The notes beneath the pieces are model-generated. The model saw only the letters and a list, made by a program, of their open reading frames with translations. It had not been told where the DNA came from and ran no database searches. Shown here piece after piece: positions 53,497 through 61,378 of a stretch of DNA of 64,000 nt (within the stretch, counting starts at the first letter, position 1; each line of letters begins with the position of its first letter). The DNA comes from an uncultured Opitutia bacterium (GTDB taxonomy: Bacteria; Verrucomicrobiota; Verrucomicrobiia; Opitutales; Opitutaceae). The stretch is from assembly GCA_903902745.1 (NCBI GenBank), contig CAIUWA010000016.1:1-64000 (forward strand), in the 5' to 3' direction. A program made the position numbers and the translations under genes.

Positions 53497-54457
53497 CGCC
53501 GCCCTTGGCGGCGTTACTCTCCAGCATCTCCTTCACATGATACCGCTGGCGGGCGCGGACCACGTTGTAGGTCCGGCCGACGTATTCGCCGATCAGGCCG
53601 ATGCCGACCATCGCCACGCTCAGCAGGAAGAACAGGACGCCGAACAGGGTGAAGACGCCGTTGGTGTTGTCATTCAGGAAAAGGCGCATGTAGGCCAGCA
53701 CGAGCACGAGCAGGAGGCTGCCCGCGGCGCAGGCCATCGAGAACATCGTGAACATCTGCAGCGGCGCGAGGGAGAAGCCGGTGATCAGGTCGAAGTTCAG
53801 CCGGATGAGCTGGTAGAACGAGTAATTCGACACGCCGGCGTGCCGCTCCTCGTGCTTCACGCCCACCTCGCCCGGCTTGCCCGCGAAACTGTAGGCCAAC
53901 GCGGGGATGAAGGTGTTGATCGCCCCGCTGCGCACGATGGCTTCGATGACCGGCCGGCGGTAGGCGCGCAGCATGCAGCCCTGGTCCGTCATCTCGATGC
54001 TCGTCGTCTTCTCGCGGACAAAATTGATGAGCTTCGACGCATAGGTGCGGAAAAAAGAGTCCTGCCGGTTCAGCCGGTAGCCGCCGACATAGTCAAAACC
54101 CGCGTCGATCTGCGCGAGGAGCTTCGGGATTTCCTCCGGCGGGTTCTGCAGGTCGGCGTCGAGCGTGACGATCACGTCGCCGCGGACGCGCTCGAACGCC
54201 GCCATGATCGCCATGTGCTGGCCGTAGTTCGCGTTGAAATCGATCACGCGCGTGACATCGGGCCGCGCCGCATGCTGCGCCTTCAGCAGCTCAATCGAGC
54301 GGTCGTGCGAGCCGTCGTTGGTGAAGAGGATCTCGTAACGGCGCCCGAGGGCGTCGAGCACCGGGTAGAGCCTCGCGAAGAGCACCGGCAGGTTCAGCTC
54401 CTCGTTGTAAACGGGAATCACAATCGACAGGGCGATGTTGGAAGCGGCTTCAGGCAT
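53492..54457 (-). CDS. arnC: ArnC, undecaprenyl-phosphate Ara4-formyl transferase
   Basis: 321 residues. GT2 glycosyltransferase domain (SIVIPVYNEELNLPVLFARL, VIVTLDADLQNPPEEIPKLL with the DxD motif, GGYRLNRQDSFFRTYASK) and two C-terminal membrane segments (SMACAAGSLLLVLVLAYM; FTLFGVLFFLLSVAMVGIGL), then a conserved IGEYVGRTYNVVRARQRYHV. It transfers the formylated sugar to undecaprenyl phosphate. The C-terminal residues GGG precede a TAA stop within a class A repeat. Confidence 0.93.
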   Translation of the reverse strand: MPEAASNIALSIVIPVYNEELNLPVLFARLYPVLDALGRRYEILFTNDGSHDRSIELLKAQHAARPDVTRVIDFNANYGQHMAIMAAFERVRGDVIVTLDADLQNPPEEIPKLLAQIDAGFDYVGGYRLNRQDSFFRTYASKLINFVREKTTSIEMTDQGCMLRAYRRPVIEAIVRSGAINTFIPALAYSFAGKPGEVGVKHEERHAGVSNYSFYQLIRLNFDLITGFSLAPLQMFTMFSMACAAGSLLLVLVLAYMRLFLNDNTNGVFTLFGVLFFLLSVAMVGIGLIGEYVGRTYNVVRARQRYHVKEMLESNAAKGGG

Positions 54458-54539
54458 TGGGGCGTGGTAATCGGTTTAAGCGGGCCAATGTTTGGTTGAA
54501 ATCACAAACGCCGCGGGGGCGGCAGGAATTTAGGGCCGC

Positions 54540-54641
54540 AGGAATTGAGAATTTGGAATTGGAAATTGGTTTCGAACCCCCGGACAGCCCTGCGTCATAC
54601 CGACTCCGAACCAATTCCCAACTCCCAATTCCAAATTCCCC
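54540..54641. repeat. Class A repeat between arnB and arnC
   Basis: GGAATTGAGAATTTGGAATT on the left mirrors CCAATTCCCAACTCCCAATT and CCAAATTCCCC on the right. The surrounding gap (54458-54664) contains nothing else recognisable. Confidence 0.85.
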
Positions 54642-54664
54642 GGGGCCATCACGCTAGATCCTCT

Positions 54665-55861
54665 TCACAATTTTTGCCCGGCGACCAGCACCGCGGTCAG
54701 TTCCTCCACCACCCGCGCCACGTCGGCGGCCGTCATCGCCGGGAAGAGCGGGAGGGTCAGGATGTTGCGGCCGGCGTATTCGGCGTGAGGGAAATCGCCC
54801 TCGCCCCAGCCGAGTCGCCGGTAGAGCGCGAAGCGGTGGATCGCCGGGTAGTGCACGCCGGTGCCGATGCCCGCCTCCTGCAGCTTCGCCATCACGTCGG
54901 CCCGCTTGAGCGCCAGCCGTTCCTCGGGCAGCATGACCTGGAACATGTGCCAGTTGCTGTGCGTGAAGTCGGCGACCGGCAGGCCCAGACCCAGCGCGCG
55001 GATGGCCGGCGCATCCAGCTGCTGGAAATAGGCGCGGGCCAGTTCGCGGCGCTTCGCGGTGAAGGCCTCGAGGTGCGGCAGCTGCCCGAGCCCGACCCGC
55101 GCGGCGACATCGGTGAGATTGTATTTTCCGCCCGCCAGCTCGACCTCCATGCCATCGTGGCCGGAGCGCACCACGCCCTGCAGGCGGTATTGCTCGGCGA
55201 GCTTCGCCTCGCGCTCGTCGTTGAGCACGAGCGCGCCGCCCTCGATCGTCGTGATGTTCTTGTTCGCGTGGAAACTGAAGGAGACAAAGTCGCCGAACGC
55301 GCCGATGCGCCGGCCCTTCCACGTGCTGCCGAAGGACTGCGCCGCGTCTTCCACGACGCGCAGCTTGAACTTCGCCGCGAGGGCGTGCAGGAAATCGCGG
55401 TCCACCGGCAGGCCGGACAGGTCCACCGGGATGATGGCGCGGGTCGCCGGCGTGATGGCCGCCTCGGCCTGGTTCAGGTCGATGTTCCGCGTGACCGGGT
55501 CGATGTCGACAAAGACCGGCTTCGCGCCGACGGCGAGGACCACGTTGCTGGTGGCGACCCACGAGAGCGGCGTGGTGATGACCTCGTGGCCCGGACCGAT
55601 CCCGGCAATGCGCAACGCGATCTCCATCGTGCAGGTGCCGGAATTGAAGGCGCGCACCGGCCGGCCGTCGCAGTACTCGGAAAGCTTCGCCTCGAAAGCC
55701 TTCACATTGGGCCCCGAGGTGATCCAGCCGGAGCGCAGCACCTCCGCCACGCCGGCAATGGTCTCGTCGTCAATCGTCGGCCGAGTTAACGGCAGGTAAG
55801 GCAGGGCTGATTTCGTAGGAATGGCGGGCGACCCGTTCGACGGGCTCAGGGCGGGGGACAT
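54665..55861 (-). CDS. arnB: ArnB, UDP-4-amino-4-deoxy-L-arabinose aminotransferase
   Basis: 398 residues of the DegT/DnrJ/EryC1 family. VLRSGWITSGPNVKAFEAKL; VITTPLSWVATSNVVLAVGA; VEDAAQSFGSTWKGRRIG; and SFSFHANKNITTIEGGALVL with the PLP-binding Lys. It converts UDP-4-keto-L-arabinose to the amino sugar using glutamate. The ATG is one base past the arnT stop (TGACATG), so the genes are coupled. Family similarity begins at LPYLPLTRP; the first about 20 residues (MSPALSPSNGSPAIPTKSA) contain a translated class B repeat and have no counterpart in the E. coli protein. Confidence 0.92.
   Translation of the reverse strand: MSPALSPSNGSPAIPTKSALPYLPLTRPTIDDETIAGVAEVLRSGWITSGPNVKAFEAKLSEYCDGRPVRAFNSGTCTMEIALRIAGIGPGHEVITTPLSWVATSNVVLAVGAKPVFVDIDPVTRNIDLNQAEAAITPATRAIIPVDLSGLPVDRDFLHALAAKFKLRVVEDAAQSFGSTWKGRRIGAFGDFVSFSFHANKNITTIEGGALVLNDEREAKLAEQYRLQGVVRSGHDGMEVELAGGKYNLTDVAARVGLGQLPHLEAFTAKRRELARAYFQQLDAPAIRALGLGLPVADFTHSNWHMFQVMLPEERLALKRADVMAKLQEAGIGTGVHYPAIHRFALYRRLGWGEGDFPHAEYAGRNILTLPLFPAMTAADVARVVEELTAVLVAGQKL
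55832..55857. repeat. Class B repeat at the arnB start
   Basis: CCCGTTCGACGGGCTCAGGG on the plus strand; read on the minus strand CCCTGAGCCCGTCGAACGGG. Gives residues about 2-10 of ArnB (SPALSPSNG). Same family as the inserts in arnT and the histidine kinase. Confidence 0.8.
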
Positions 55862-55862
55862 G

Positions 55863-57644
55863 TCAGGGTTGGTTGCTAAAGAGCGTGTGGTCCGGGGACT
55901 TGCCGAGCAAATGATAATGAAACGCCGGGTCGGCGAAGAGTTCCCCTAAATCTTTTGTCCGCGCGACGGCAAAAATCCGGCCGGGCCCCGTCCACAACCG
56001 CCGGAAGGCTGGCTCATCGATGAACCGCCCGCTCGCCCGGGCCGCGGCGTCCTCCTCCAGTTCCAATTCCCCCTTGAAGGCCACGACGTCCACGATGCGC
56101 TCCGCATAAAAGCTGAAGTCATGGAAGTACTCGTGGTAGTGCATCACCCGGTCGCCGGGTTGCACGTGGGCCTTTACGTAGAGGGCGAGCTCCTTGGTCG
56201 GGGGCTTGTTGAGGTTCGGGGCGGCGTATTGCAGCACGACAAAAAACAACGCCATGGTCGCTCCGATGCCGCCGAGCGCGGCTCGGACGCCGCGGATTTT
56301 CGCCAGCCAGGGCACGAGGATGCCGCCGGCGAGCAGCAGCAGCGCCATCACGTAGGCCGGAACCTGCAGGGCGAGCGCCGTCGCGAGATCCATTTTCACG
56401 AGCGTCGGGCGCGAGACGGCCACACAGAGGGCGACGGCGAGCAGACCGCAGACGAACGAAAAGCCGCGCAACCCGCCCTTGATCCGGGCGGGCCCGTCAG
56501 GGGCGCGCAGCATTTTCGCCAGCCATGCCCCGATGAGCACGGCCAGCGCCGGGAATACCGGCAGGATGTAGGGGATCAGCTTCGAATGATTTTTGGTGAA
56601 AAACAAAAAGATGAAGCCAGCCCACGTGACGAAAAACCAGGCCGTGGCATTTTCCTTTCGCGTCGCCCAGCCGCCGCGCACCCCGTCGCGCACTGCCGGC
56701 CACAAAAATCCGATCCAGGGGATCAGCCCGGCGATTACCACCCCGATGTAGAAATACCACGGCTGCACCCGCGAGGCGGCGTCGGTGAAAAAGCGCTCGA
56801 AATGCTCAAAGACCAGATACCGGTGCACCCATGTCTCGTTGCGCATCGCCGCGAGCACGTGCCACGGCAGCGCAATCGCGAGGAACAGCAGCGCCCCCGT
56901 CGGCAGGTAAAACGGACGCAGCCGCTTCCACTGGTTGAAGATCAGCAGCCACAGGAACATCACCGCCCCGGGAATCAGAAAGCCGATGAGCCCCTTCGTG
57001 AGGGTCGCGAGGGCGGCGCTGACATAGAGCTTGTAGAACAGCCACCGCCGCGCCTGCGGTGAGCCTGCCTGCCCTGAGCCTGCCAGCGGTGAGCCTGTCG
57101 AACCCGTCGAAGGGGCCTGCCCTGAGCTTGTCGAAGGGGGCGGCTCCCCCACCCCAACGATAAAGCTGAAGAGGGCCCGGCTCATCAGCACCGACACCGC
57201 CATGTCGAGGATCAGGATGTGCCCGAGGGCGAAATAGAGCAGCGAGGTCCCGAGCACCAGGGCCGAGATCAGCCCGGCCTCACGCCCATACAGCTTGCGG
57301 GCCGCGCCGTACGTGATCAGCACGCCCCACAGCGCAAACAGCGCCGGCACCGCGCGCAGCGACCACTCGCTGGGGCCAAAAAACTTCTGGGCGGACGCCA
57401 CCGCCCAATACACCAGCGGCGGCTTCTCGAAATAATTCACCCCGTTGAGCCGGGGCGTCACCCAGTCGCCGCTCGCCAGCATCTCGCGGGGGATCTCCGC
57501 GTTGCGGCCGTCGTCGCCGCCGCTGAGCGGATAGCTCCCGAGGCGGAAGCCGAACAGCAGGCCGAACCCAAGCGCCAGCAGCAACAGGTCCCGGCGCCAC
57601 GTGGCGCCGCCGGTCTCGGCGGTCGGGGAGGTCGCGTTGTCCAT
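55863..57644 (-). CDS. arnT: ArnT-like lipid A 4-amino-4-deoxy-L-arabinose transferase
   Basis: 593 residues, GT-C glycosyltransferase (ArnT/PMT superfamily). About 12 membrane segments; first periplasmic loop SYPLSGGDDGRNAEIPREML with the acidic motif, GDWVTPRLNGVNYFEKPPLVYW, then FFTKNHSKLIPYILPVFPAL and a periplasmic C-terminal domain. It would move Ara4N from undecaprenyl phosphate to lipid A. Residues about 168-195 (PPPSTSSGQAPSTGSTGSPL and on) are encoded by class B repeats in frame, between the segment ending FSFIVGVG and ARRWLFYKLY. First gene of the cluster, unlike enterobacteria. ATG at 57644 chosen. Confidence 0.9.
   Translation of the reverse strand: MDNATSPTAETGGATWRRDLLLLALGFGLLFGFRLGSYPLSGGDDGRNAEIPREMLASGDWVTPRLNGVNYFEKPPLVYWAVASAQKFFGPSEWSLRAVPALFALWGVLITYGAARKLYGREAGLISALVLGTSLLYFALGHILILDMAVSVLMSRALFSFIVGVGEPPPSTSSGQAPSTGSTGSPLAGSGQAGSPQARRWLFYKLYVSAALATLTKGLIGFLIPGAVMFLWLLIFNQWKRLRPFYLPTGALLFLAIALPWHVLAAMRNETWVHRYLVFEHFERFFTDAASRVQPWYFYIGVVIAGLIPWIGFLWPAVRDGVRGGWATRKENATAWFFVTWAGFIFLFFTKNHSKLIPYILPVFPALAVLIGAWLAKMLRAPDGPARIKGGLRGFSFVCGLLAVALCVAVSRPTLVKMDLATALALQVPAYVMALLLLAGGILVPWLAKIRGVRAALGGIGATMALFFVVLQYAAPNLNKPPTKELALYVKAHVQPGDRVMHYHEYFHDFSFYAERIVDVVAFKGELELEEDAAARASGRFIDEPAFRRLWTGPGRIFAVARTKDLGELFADPAFHYHLLGKSPDHTLFSNQP
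57061..57143. repeat. Class B repeats (three linked units) translated within arnT
   Basis: On the minus strand: CCTTCGACAAGCTCAGGGCA, CCCTTCGACGGGTTCGACAG, GCTCACCGCTGGCAGGCTCA. All are variants of one unit and lie in frame, coding a Pro/Ser/Gly-rich loop. Confidence 0.85.
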
Positions 57645-57687
57645 GCAGGGCGTCGCCCAAGCCTCGTCACTCGCGCGGGCGAGGCGA

Positions 57688-57826
57688 GGCAAAAGCTGAA
57701 GACTGAAAAGCTGACACGCTGAAATCGGATTCTAAATTTCAGATTTTCAGCGTTTCAGCATTTGGAAAGGTCCCTTTCAGTTTTTCAGCGTTTCAGTTTG
57801 TCAGATTTTCAGCTTTTCCGCTTTAG
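57688..57826. repeat. Class I repeat (CTGAAAA family), inverted
   Basis: AGCTGAAGACTGAAAAGCTG on the left; TTTCAGATTTTCAGCGTTTC and TTTTTCAGCGTTTCAGTTTG on the right. Occupies nearly the whole gap between the divergent arnT and holA genes, so promoters of both must lie in or beside it. Confidence 0.8.
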
Positions 57827-57833
57827 TCCCCCC

Positions 57834-58937
57834 ATGCCGGCGGCGAAAAAATTCATCTTCATCTGCGGTGCGGACGACTATCTCGTCGGCCGCCTCGGCG
57901 CGGAGCGCTTCGCCGCGCTCGCCGCGGAGGTCACGGAGGAGTTCTCCCGCGAGATCATCAGCGGCTTCGCCGGCAACGTGAGCGAGGTCGAGTCGGCCGT
58001 GAACCGTTTCCGCGAGAGCGTGCAGACCGTGTCGATGTTCGGCGGCCGGCGCGTGGTGTGGCTCAAGGACGTGAGTTTCCTCGCCGATACCGTGACCGGC
58101 CGGGCCGAGAGCACGCTCAAGCTCGTGGAGGACCTGCAGCAGATTCTCGAGCATGTGAACCCGGACGAGACCGCCGTGCTCATCACCGCCGCGCCGGTGG
58201 ACCGGCGGCGGTCGTTTCCGAAGTGGTGCGAAAAAAACGCCGACTTCGCCCTCACCGGCGGCGACGGCGATGACGCGGGCGAGGCGCTCGCCGGCGTGCT
58301 GCTGGCCGAGGCCAAGACGCTCGGGGCCAGCTTTGCCCCCGGCGCGGTGGAATTGCTGCTGGCCCGGATCGGCCCCAACACCCGCCTGCTCGTCGAGGAA
58401 ACGCGGAAACTCGCGAACTACGCGGGTGAATCCGGAAAGATCGAGGAGGCCCACGTGGCTGAACTCACGCCCAATGTGGCCGAGGGCGATTTCTTCGAGT
58501 CGGCCGAGGCGTTTTTCAGCGGCGACCTGCGGTGGACGCTCGCCGCGCTGCACCGGCATTTTTTCTCCGGCGGCGACGCCCGGCCGGTGATCAGCGCGCT
58601 GCAGAACCGCAACCGCCTCCTGCTCCAGGTGCGCACACTGCTCGACGCCGGCGATGTCCGCGTCGGCCCGCGCGGGCTCGACGGCCTGCCCAAGGCCGGG
58701 GCCGCCCACGCCGCGAAATTCACCGGGGCCACCGAGAAGAGCTCGTATAATATCTTCAGCCAGAACCCCTGGTATCTCGGCAAGCTCGCCGGCAGCGCGA
58801 AGCTGCCGTCCCTGCGCCGCCTCATCGACAACCAGCAGGACTTCATCGCCGCCTTCGAGGAAATCGTCCGCCGCCCCGGTGCGCAGGAGGAAGTGCTGCG
58901 GGAGTTGGCCGTCCGCTGTCTCGCCGTCACTGCGTGA
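57834..58937 (+). CDS. holA: DNA polymerase III delta subunit
   Basis: 367 residues matching the clamp-loader delta subunit. Opening KKFIFICGADDYLVGRLGAE, then RRVVWLKDVSFLADT, VLITAAPVDRRRSFPKWCEK, ARIGPNTRLLVEETRKLANY, the delta hallmark EGDFFESAEAFFSGDLRWTLAAL and the C-terminal collar domain. The N-terminal Walker-like motif is degenerate, as expected because delta does not bind ATP. ATG 57834 is the start that fits the family; the reading from 57762 is repeat DNA. Confidence 0.9.
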   Translation: MPAAKKFIFICGADDYLVGRLGAERFAALAAEVTEEFSREIISGFAGNVSEVESAVNRFRESVQTVSMFGGRRVVWLKDVSFLADTVTGRAESTLKLVEDLQQILEHVNPDETAVLITAAPVDRRRSFPKWCEKNADFALTGGDGDDAGEALAGVLLAEAKTLGASFAPGAVELLLARIGPNTRLLVEETRKLANYAGESGKIEEAHVAELTPNVAEGDFFESAEAFFSGDLRWTLAALHRHFFSGGDARPVISALQNRNRLLLQVRTLLDAGDVRVGPRGLDGLPKAGAAHAAKFTGATEKSSYNIFSQNPWYLGKLAGSAKLPSLRRLIDNQQDFIAAFEEIVRRPGAQEEVLRELAVRCLAVTA

Positions 58938-58941
58938 CGGG

Positions 58942-59154
58942 GTAGTTGGGAGTTGGGAATTGGGAATTTGGTGCAACGCCGCTGGCGGTGAGTAATTGGT
59001 AATTTGGAATTGGGAATTGGTTTGGACACTGCCTCTGGCCGTGAGTCATTGGCCGTCCAGCTGGAAATGATCCGCATCGAGCACGCGTGGTCCGGGCCCT
59101 CTCGTTTCTGCTTCCGACCCAATTACAAATTCCTAACTCCCAATTACTCCGGCC
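58942..59154. repeat. Class A repeat cluster between holA and purB
   Basis: Two left arms (GTAGTTGGGAGTTGGGAATT at 58942 and GTAATTGGTAATTTGGAATT near 58991) and one right arm (CCCAATTACAAATTCCTAAC with TCCCAATTAC, about 59118-59152). Starts four bases after the holA stop. Confidence 0.82.
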
Positions 59155-59220
59155 CCCCTTCAAGCCGGCTTTTTCCGGTCGCCATTGTGGGGCCGGCCTG
59201 CTTACTCCCACAGCTCGCCC

Positions 59221-60669
59221 GTGAACGATCCGACTCCCGCCGCCGCCCCCATTCCGAACGTCCTCGCCGAGCGCTATGCCTCGGCCGCGATCAAGGACAT
59301 CTGGTCGCAGCAGGGGCGCGTGGCCCAGGAGCGCGATTTCTGGATCGCCGTCATGAAGGCCCAGCGCGACCTCGGCGTGCCGATCCCCGCCGAGGCGATC
59401 AAGGACTACGAGCGCGTGAAGGGCCTCATCAACCTCGAGTCCATCGCCAAGCGCGAGCGCGTGACACTCCATGATGTGAAGGCGCGCATCGAGGAGTTTT
59501 CCGACCTCGCCCACCGGCAGTTCATCCACCTCGGGCTCACCAGCCGCGACCTCACCGAAAATGTCGAGCAGCTCCAGATTTACCGCTCGCTGAAGGTCGT
59601 GCAGTTCAAGGCTGCCGCCGCCCTGCTCGCCCTCGCGCGCCAGGCCGAGGCGCACCGCGACCTGATGATCACCGGCCGCACGCACAACGTGCCCGCCCAG
59701 CCCACCACGCTGGGCAAGCGCCTCGCCATGTTCGGCCAGGAGCTGCTCGTCGCCTTCGCCCGCCTGGAAAACCTGGTCGAGCGCTATCCCGTCCGCGGCC
59801 TCAAGGGCGCCGTCGGCACCCAGCTCGACCAGCTCACGCTCCTCGGCGGGCGCGCCGACAAGGTCACCGAGCTCGAGGGCCGCGTGCTCAAGCACCTCGG
59901 CTTCCACGGCACCCTCTTCGCCGTCGGGCAGGTTTACCCGCGCAGCCTCGACTTCGACGTTGTGACCGCGCTGCACCAGGTTGGCGCGGCCGGCGCGAGC
60001 TGCGCGACCACCCTCCGGCTGATGGCCGGTGCCGGCCTGCTCACCGAGGGTTTTGAGGAGGGCCAGGTCGGCTCGTCCGCCATGCCGCACAAGGTCAACG
60101 CGCGCAACTGCGAGCGCATCTGCGGCTTCTCCACCATCCTGAGCGGCTACGTGACAATGACCGGCGCGCTCGCCGGCCACCAGTGGAACGAGGGCGATGT
60201 GTCGTGCTCGGTCGTGCGCCGCGTGGCGCTGCCCGACGCGTTCTTCGCGATCGACGGCCTGTGCGAGACCTGGCTCACCGTGCTGAAGCGCATGGACGTG
60301 TTTCCCGCCGCCATCGCCGCCGAGAACGAGCGCAACCTCCCCTTTCTCGCCACGACCACGATCCTCATGGAGGCTGTCAAGCACGGCGCCGGCCGCGAGA
60401 CGGCGCACGAGGCGATCAAGGAGCATGCGCTCGCCGCCGCGAAGGCGATCCGCTCGGGCGGACGCGTCGAGGACACCGATCTGTTGGGCCGCCTCGCCGG
60501 CGACCGCCGCATCGGCCTCGGCAAAAAAATCCTCTCGGGCATCCTCGCCGAAAGCCACCGCTTCGTCGGCGCCGCGCCGCACCAGGTCGACGCCTTCGTC
60601 GACGAGGTGAAGCCCCTCGCCCGGAAGTACAAGGGTGCGGCGGAGTATCGCCCCGGACGCCTGCTCTGA
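59221..60669 (+). CDS. purB: Adenylosuccinate lyase
   Basis: 482 residues, fumarase/aspartase superfamily. Signature GSSAMPHKVNARNCERICGF with the catalytic Ser loop, plus HLGLTSRDLTENVEQLQIY and MITGRTHNVPAQPTTLGKRL. It acts twice in purine synthesis, releasing fumarate from SAICAR and from adenylosuccinate. GTG at 59221 (MNDPTPAAAP) is taken as the start; a TTG at 59185 would add 12 unlikely residues. The length is near that of the long PurB class. A class C repeat begins right after the stop. Confidence 0.92.
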   Translation: MNDPTPAAAPIPNVLAERYASAAIKDIWSQQGRVAQERDFWIAVMKAQRDLGVPIPAEAIKDYERVKGLINLESIAKRERVTLHDVKARIEEFSDLAHRQFIHLGLTSRDLTENVEQLQIYRSLKVVQFKAAAALLALARQAEAHRDLMITGRTHNVPAQPTTLGKRLAMFGQELLVAFARLENLVERYPVRGLKGAVGTQLDQLTLLGGRADKVTELEGRVLKHLGFHGTLFAVGQVYPRSLDFDVVTALHQVGAAGASCATTLRLMAGAGLLTEGFEEGQVGSSAMPHKVNARNCERICGFSTILSGYVTMTGALAGHQWNEGDVSCSVVRRVALPDAFFAIDGLCETWLTVLKRMDVFPAAIAAENERNLPFLATTTILMEAVKHGAGRETAHEAIKEHALAAAKAIRSGGRVEDTDLLGRLAGDRRIGLGKKILSGILAESHRFVGAAPHQVDAFVDEVKPLARKYKGAAEYRPGRLL

Positions 60670-60671
60670 GC

Positions 60672-60718
60672 AGGCGGGCGGAGGACGGAGGACGGAGGAC
60701 AGAAGACGGAGGAGGGGA
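60672..60718. repeat. Class C polypurine repeat, left flank of the four-helix-bundle gene
   Basis: GGCGGAGGACGGAGGACGGA followed by GGACAGAAGACGGAGGAGGG. Inverted partner at 61195-61273. Confidence 0.85.
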
Positions 60719-60759
60719 GGGAAATGGGCTGAAATATCGGGGGTGGGATCATCGTTTCA

Positions 60760-61164
60760 ATGGTGATGAACCCAGATGGAAAAATATCCGCAGACCAAAG
60801 AATCTCCACCTTCCAGGATTTACGCGTCTATCAATGCGCCTGTGCACTCGATGACATCATTTTCCAGGAAACGAAGAAGTGGCCCAAGGAAGAAAAATTC
60901 GCACTGATTGATCAGATTCGGCGATCATCACGATCCATCGGCGCCAATCTCGCCGAATCGTGGGCCAAGCGCCGGTATCCCTCTCACTTCGTAAGCAAAC
61001 TGAGCGACGCCGACGGGGAATTGCAGGAAACCGAGCACTGGCTCGGACGGGCGCATTCTTATGGATATTTGGCCGGCGACGATCTCACCGAGCTGATGAT
61101 TCGCTGCCAGTCCATCGGTCGGCAGATCGGCAGGATGATGCAAAGCCCCAATTCATTTTGCTAA
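60760..61164 (+). CDS. Four-helix-bundle (S23/23S rRNA intervening-sequence) protein
   Basis: 134 residues. ISTFQDLRVYQCACALDDII, KWPKEEKFALIDQIRRSSRS, IGANLAESWAKRRYPSHFVS and LGRAHSYGYLAGDDLTELMI match the S23 family, first found in intervening sequences of 23S rRNA genes and related to the Avd protein of diversity-generating retroelements. A positively charged bundle that may bind nucleic acid. The gene is less GC-rich than its neighbours and lies between inverted class C repeats, as though it were the loop of a long palindrome. No reverse transcriptase or variable-repeat pair is nearby. Confidence 0.88.
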   Translation: MVMNPDGKISADQRISTFQDLRVYQCACALDDIIFQETKKWPKEEKFALIDQIRRSSRSIGANLAESWAKRRYPSHFVSKLSDADGELQETEHWLGRAHSYGYLAGDDLTELMIRCQSIGRQIGRMMQSPNSFC

Positions 61165-61194
61165 GACTCGTCTGCTGCAGACCCCGCCTCCTAT

Positions 61195-61273
61195 CCGTCA
61201 TCTGGCTTCCAGCGTCCGGCCTCCGTCATCCGTCTTCCGTCTTCCGTCTTCCGGCCTCCGGCCTCCGGCCTCC
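61195..61273. repeat. Class C polypyrimidine repeat, right flank of the four-helix-bundle gene
   Basis: CCTCCGTCATCCGTCTTCCG, then further CTTCCGTCTTCCG and GGCCTCCGGCCTCCGGCCTC units. Reverse complement of the type at 60672-60718, giving long inverted arms around the gene. Confidence 0.85.
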
Positions 61274-61309
61274 GCAAACTCAAATTTCCGCGAGGAAATT
61301 TGAGTTTGC
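61274..61309. promoter_or_regulatory. Perfect 16-bp hairpin with GNRA-type loop upstream of pfp
   Basis: GCAAACTCAAATTTCC pairs fully with GGAAATTTGAGTTTGC around the tetraloop GCGA. It lies 70 nt before the pfp ATG and directly after the class C repeat. No U-run follows on either strand, so it is not a standard terminator; an RNA leader structure or protein site is possible. Confidence 0.7.
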
Positions 61310-61378
61310 ATCCCCCCCTGACGGTGCGCTTTCTTGGCCCTTCACGTTGTTTCCAACCCTTTATTAAAACTCTCTGTC

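Noticed and set aside
60760-61164. Diversity-generating retroelement around the S23/Avd-like gene
   Set aside because: No reverse transcriptase, template/variable repeat pair or target gene nearby.
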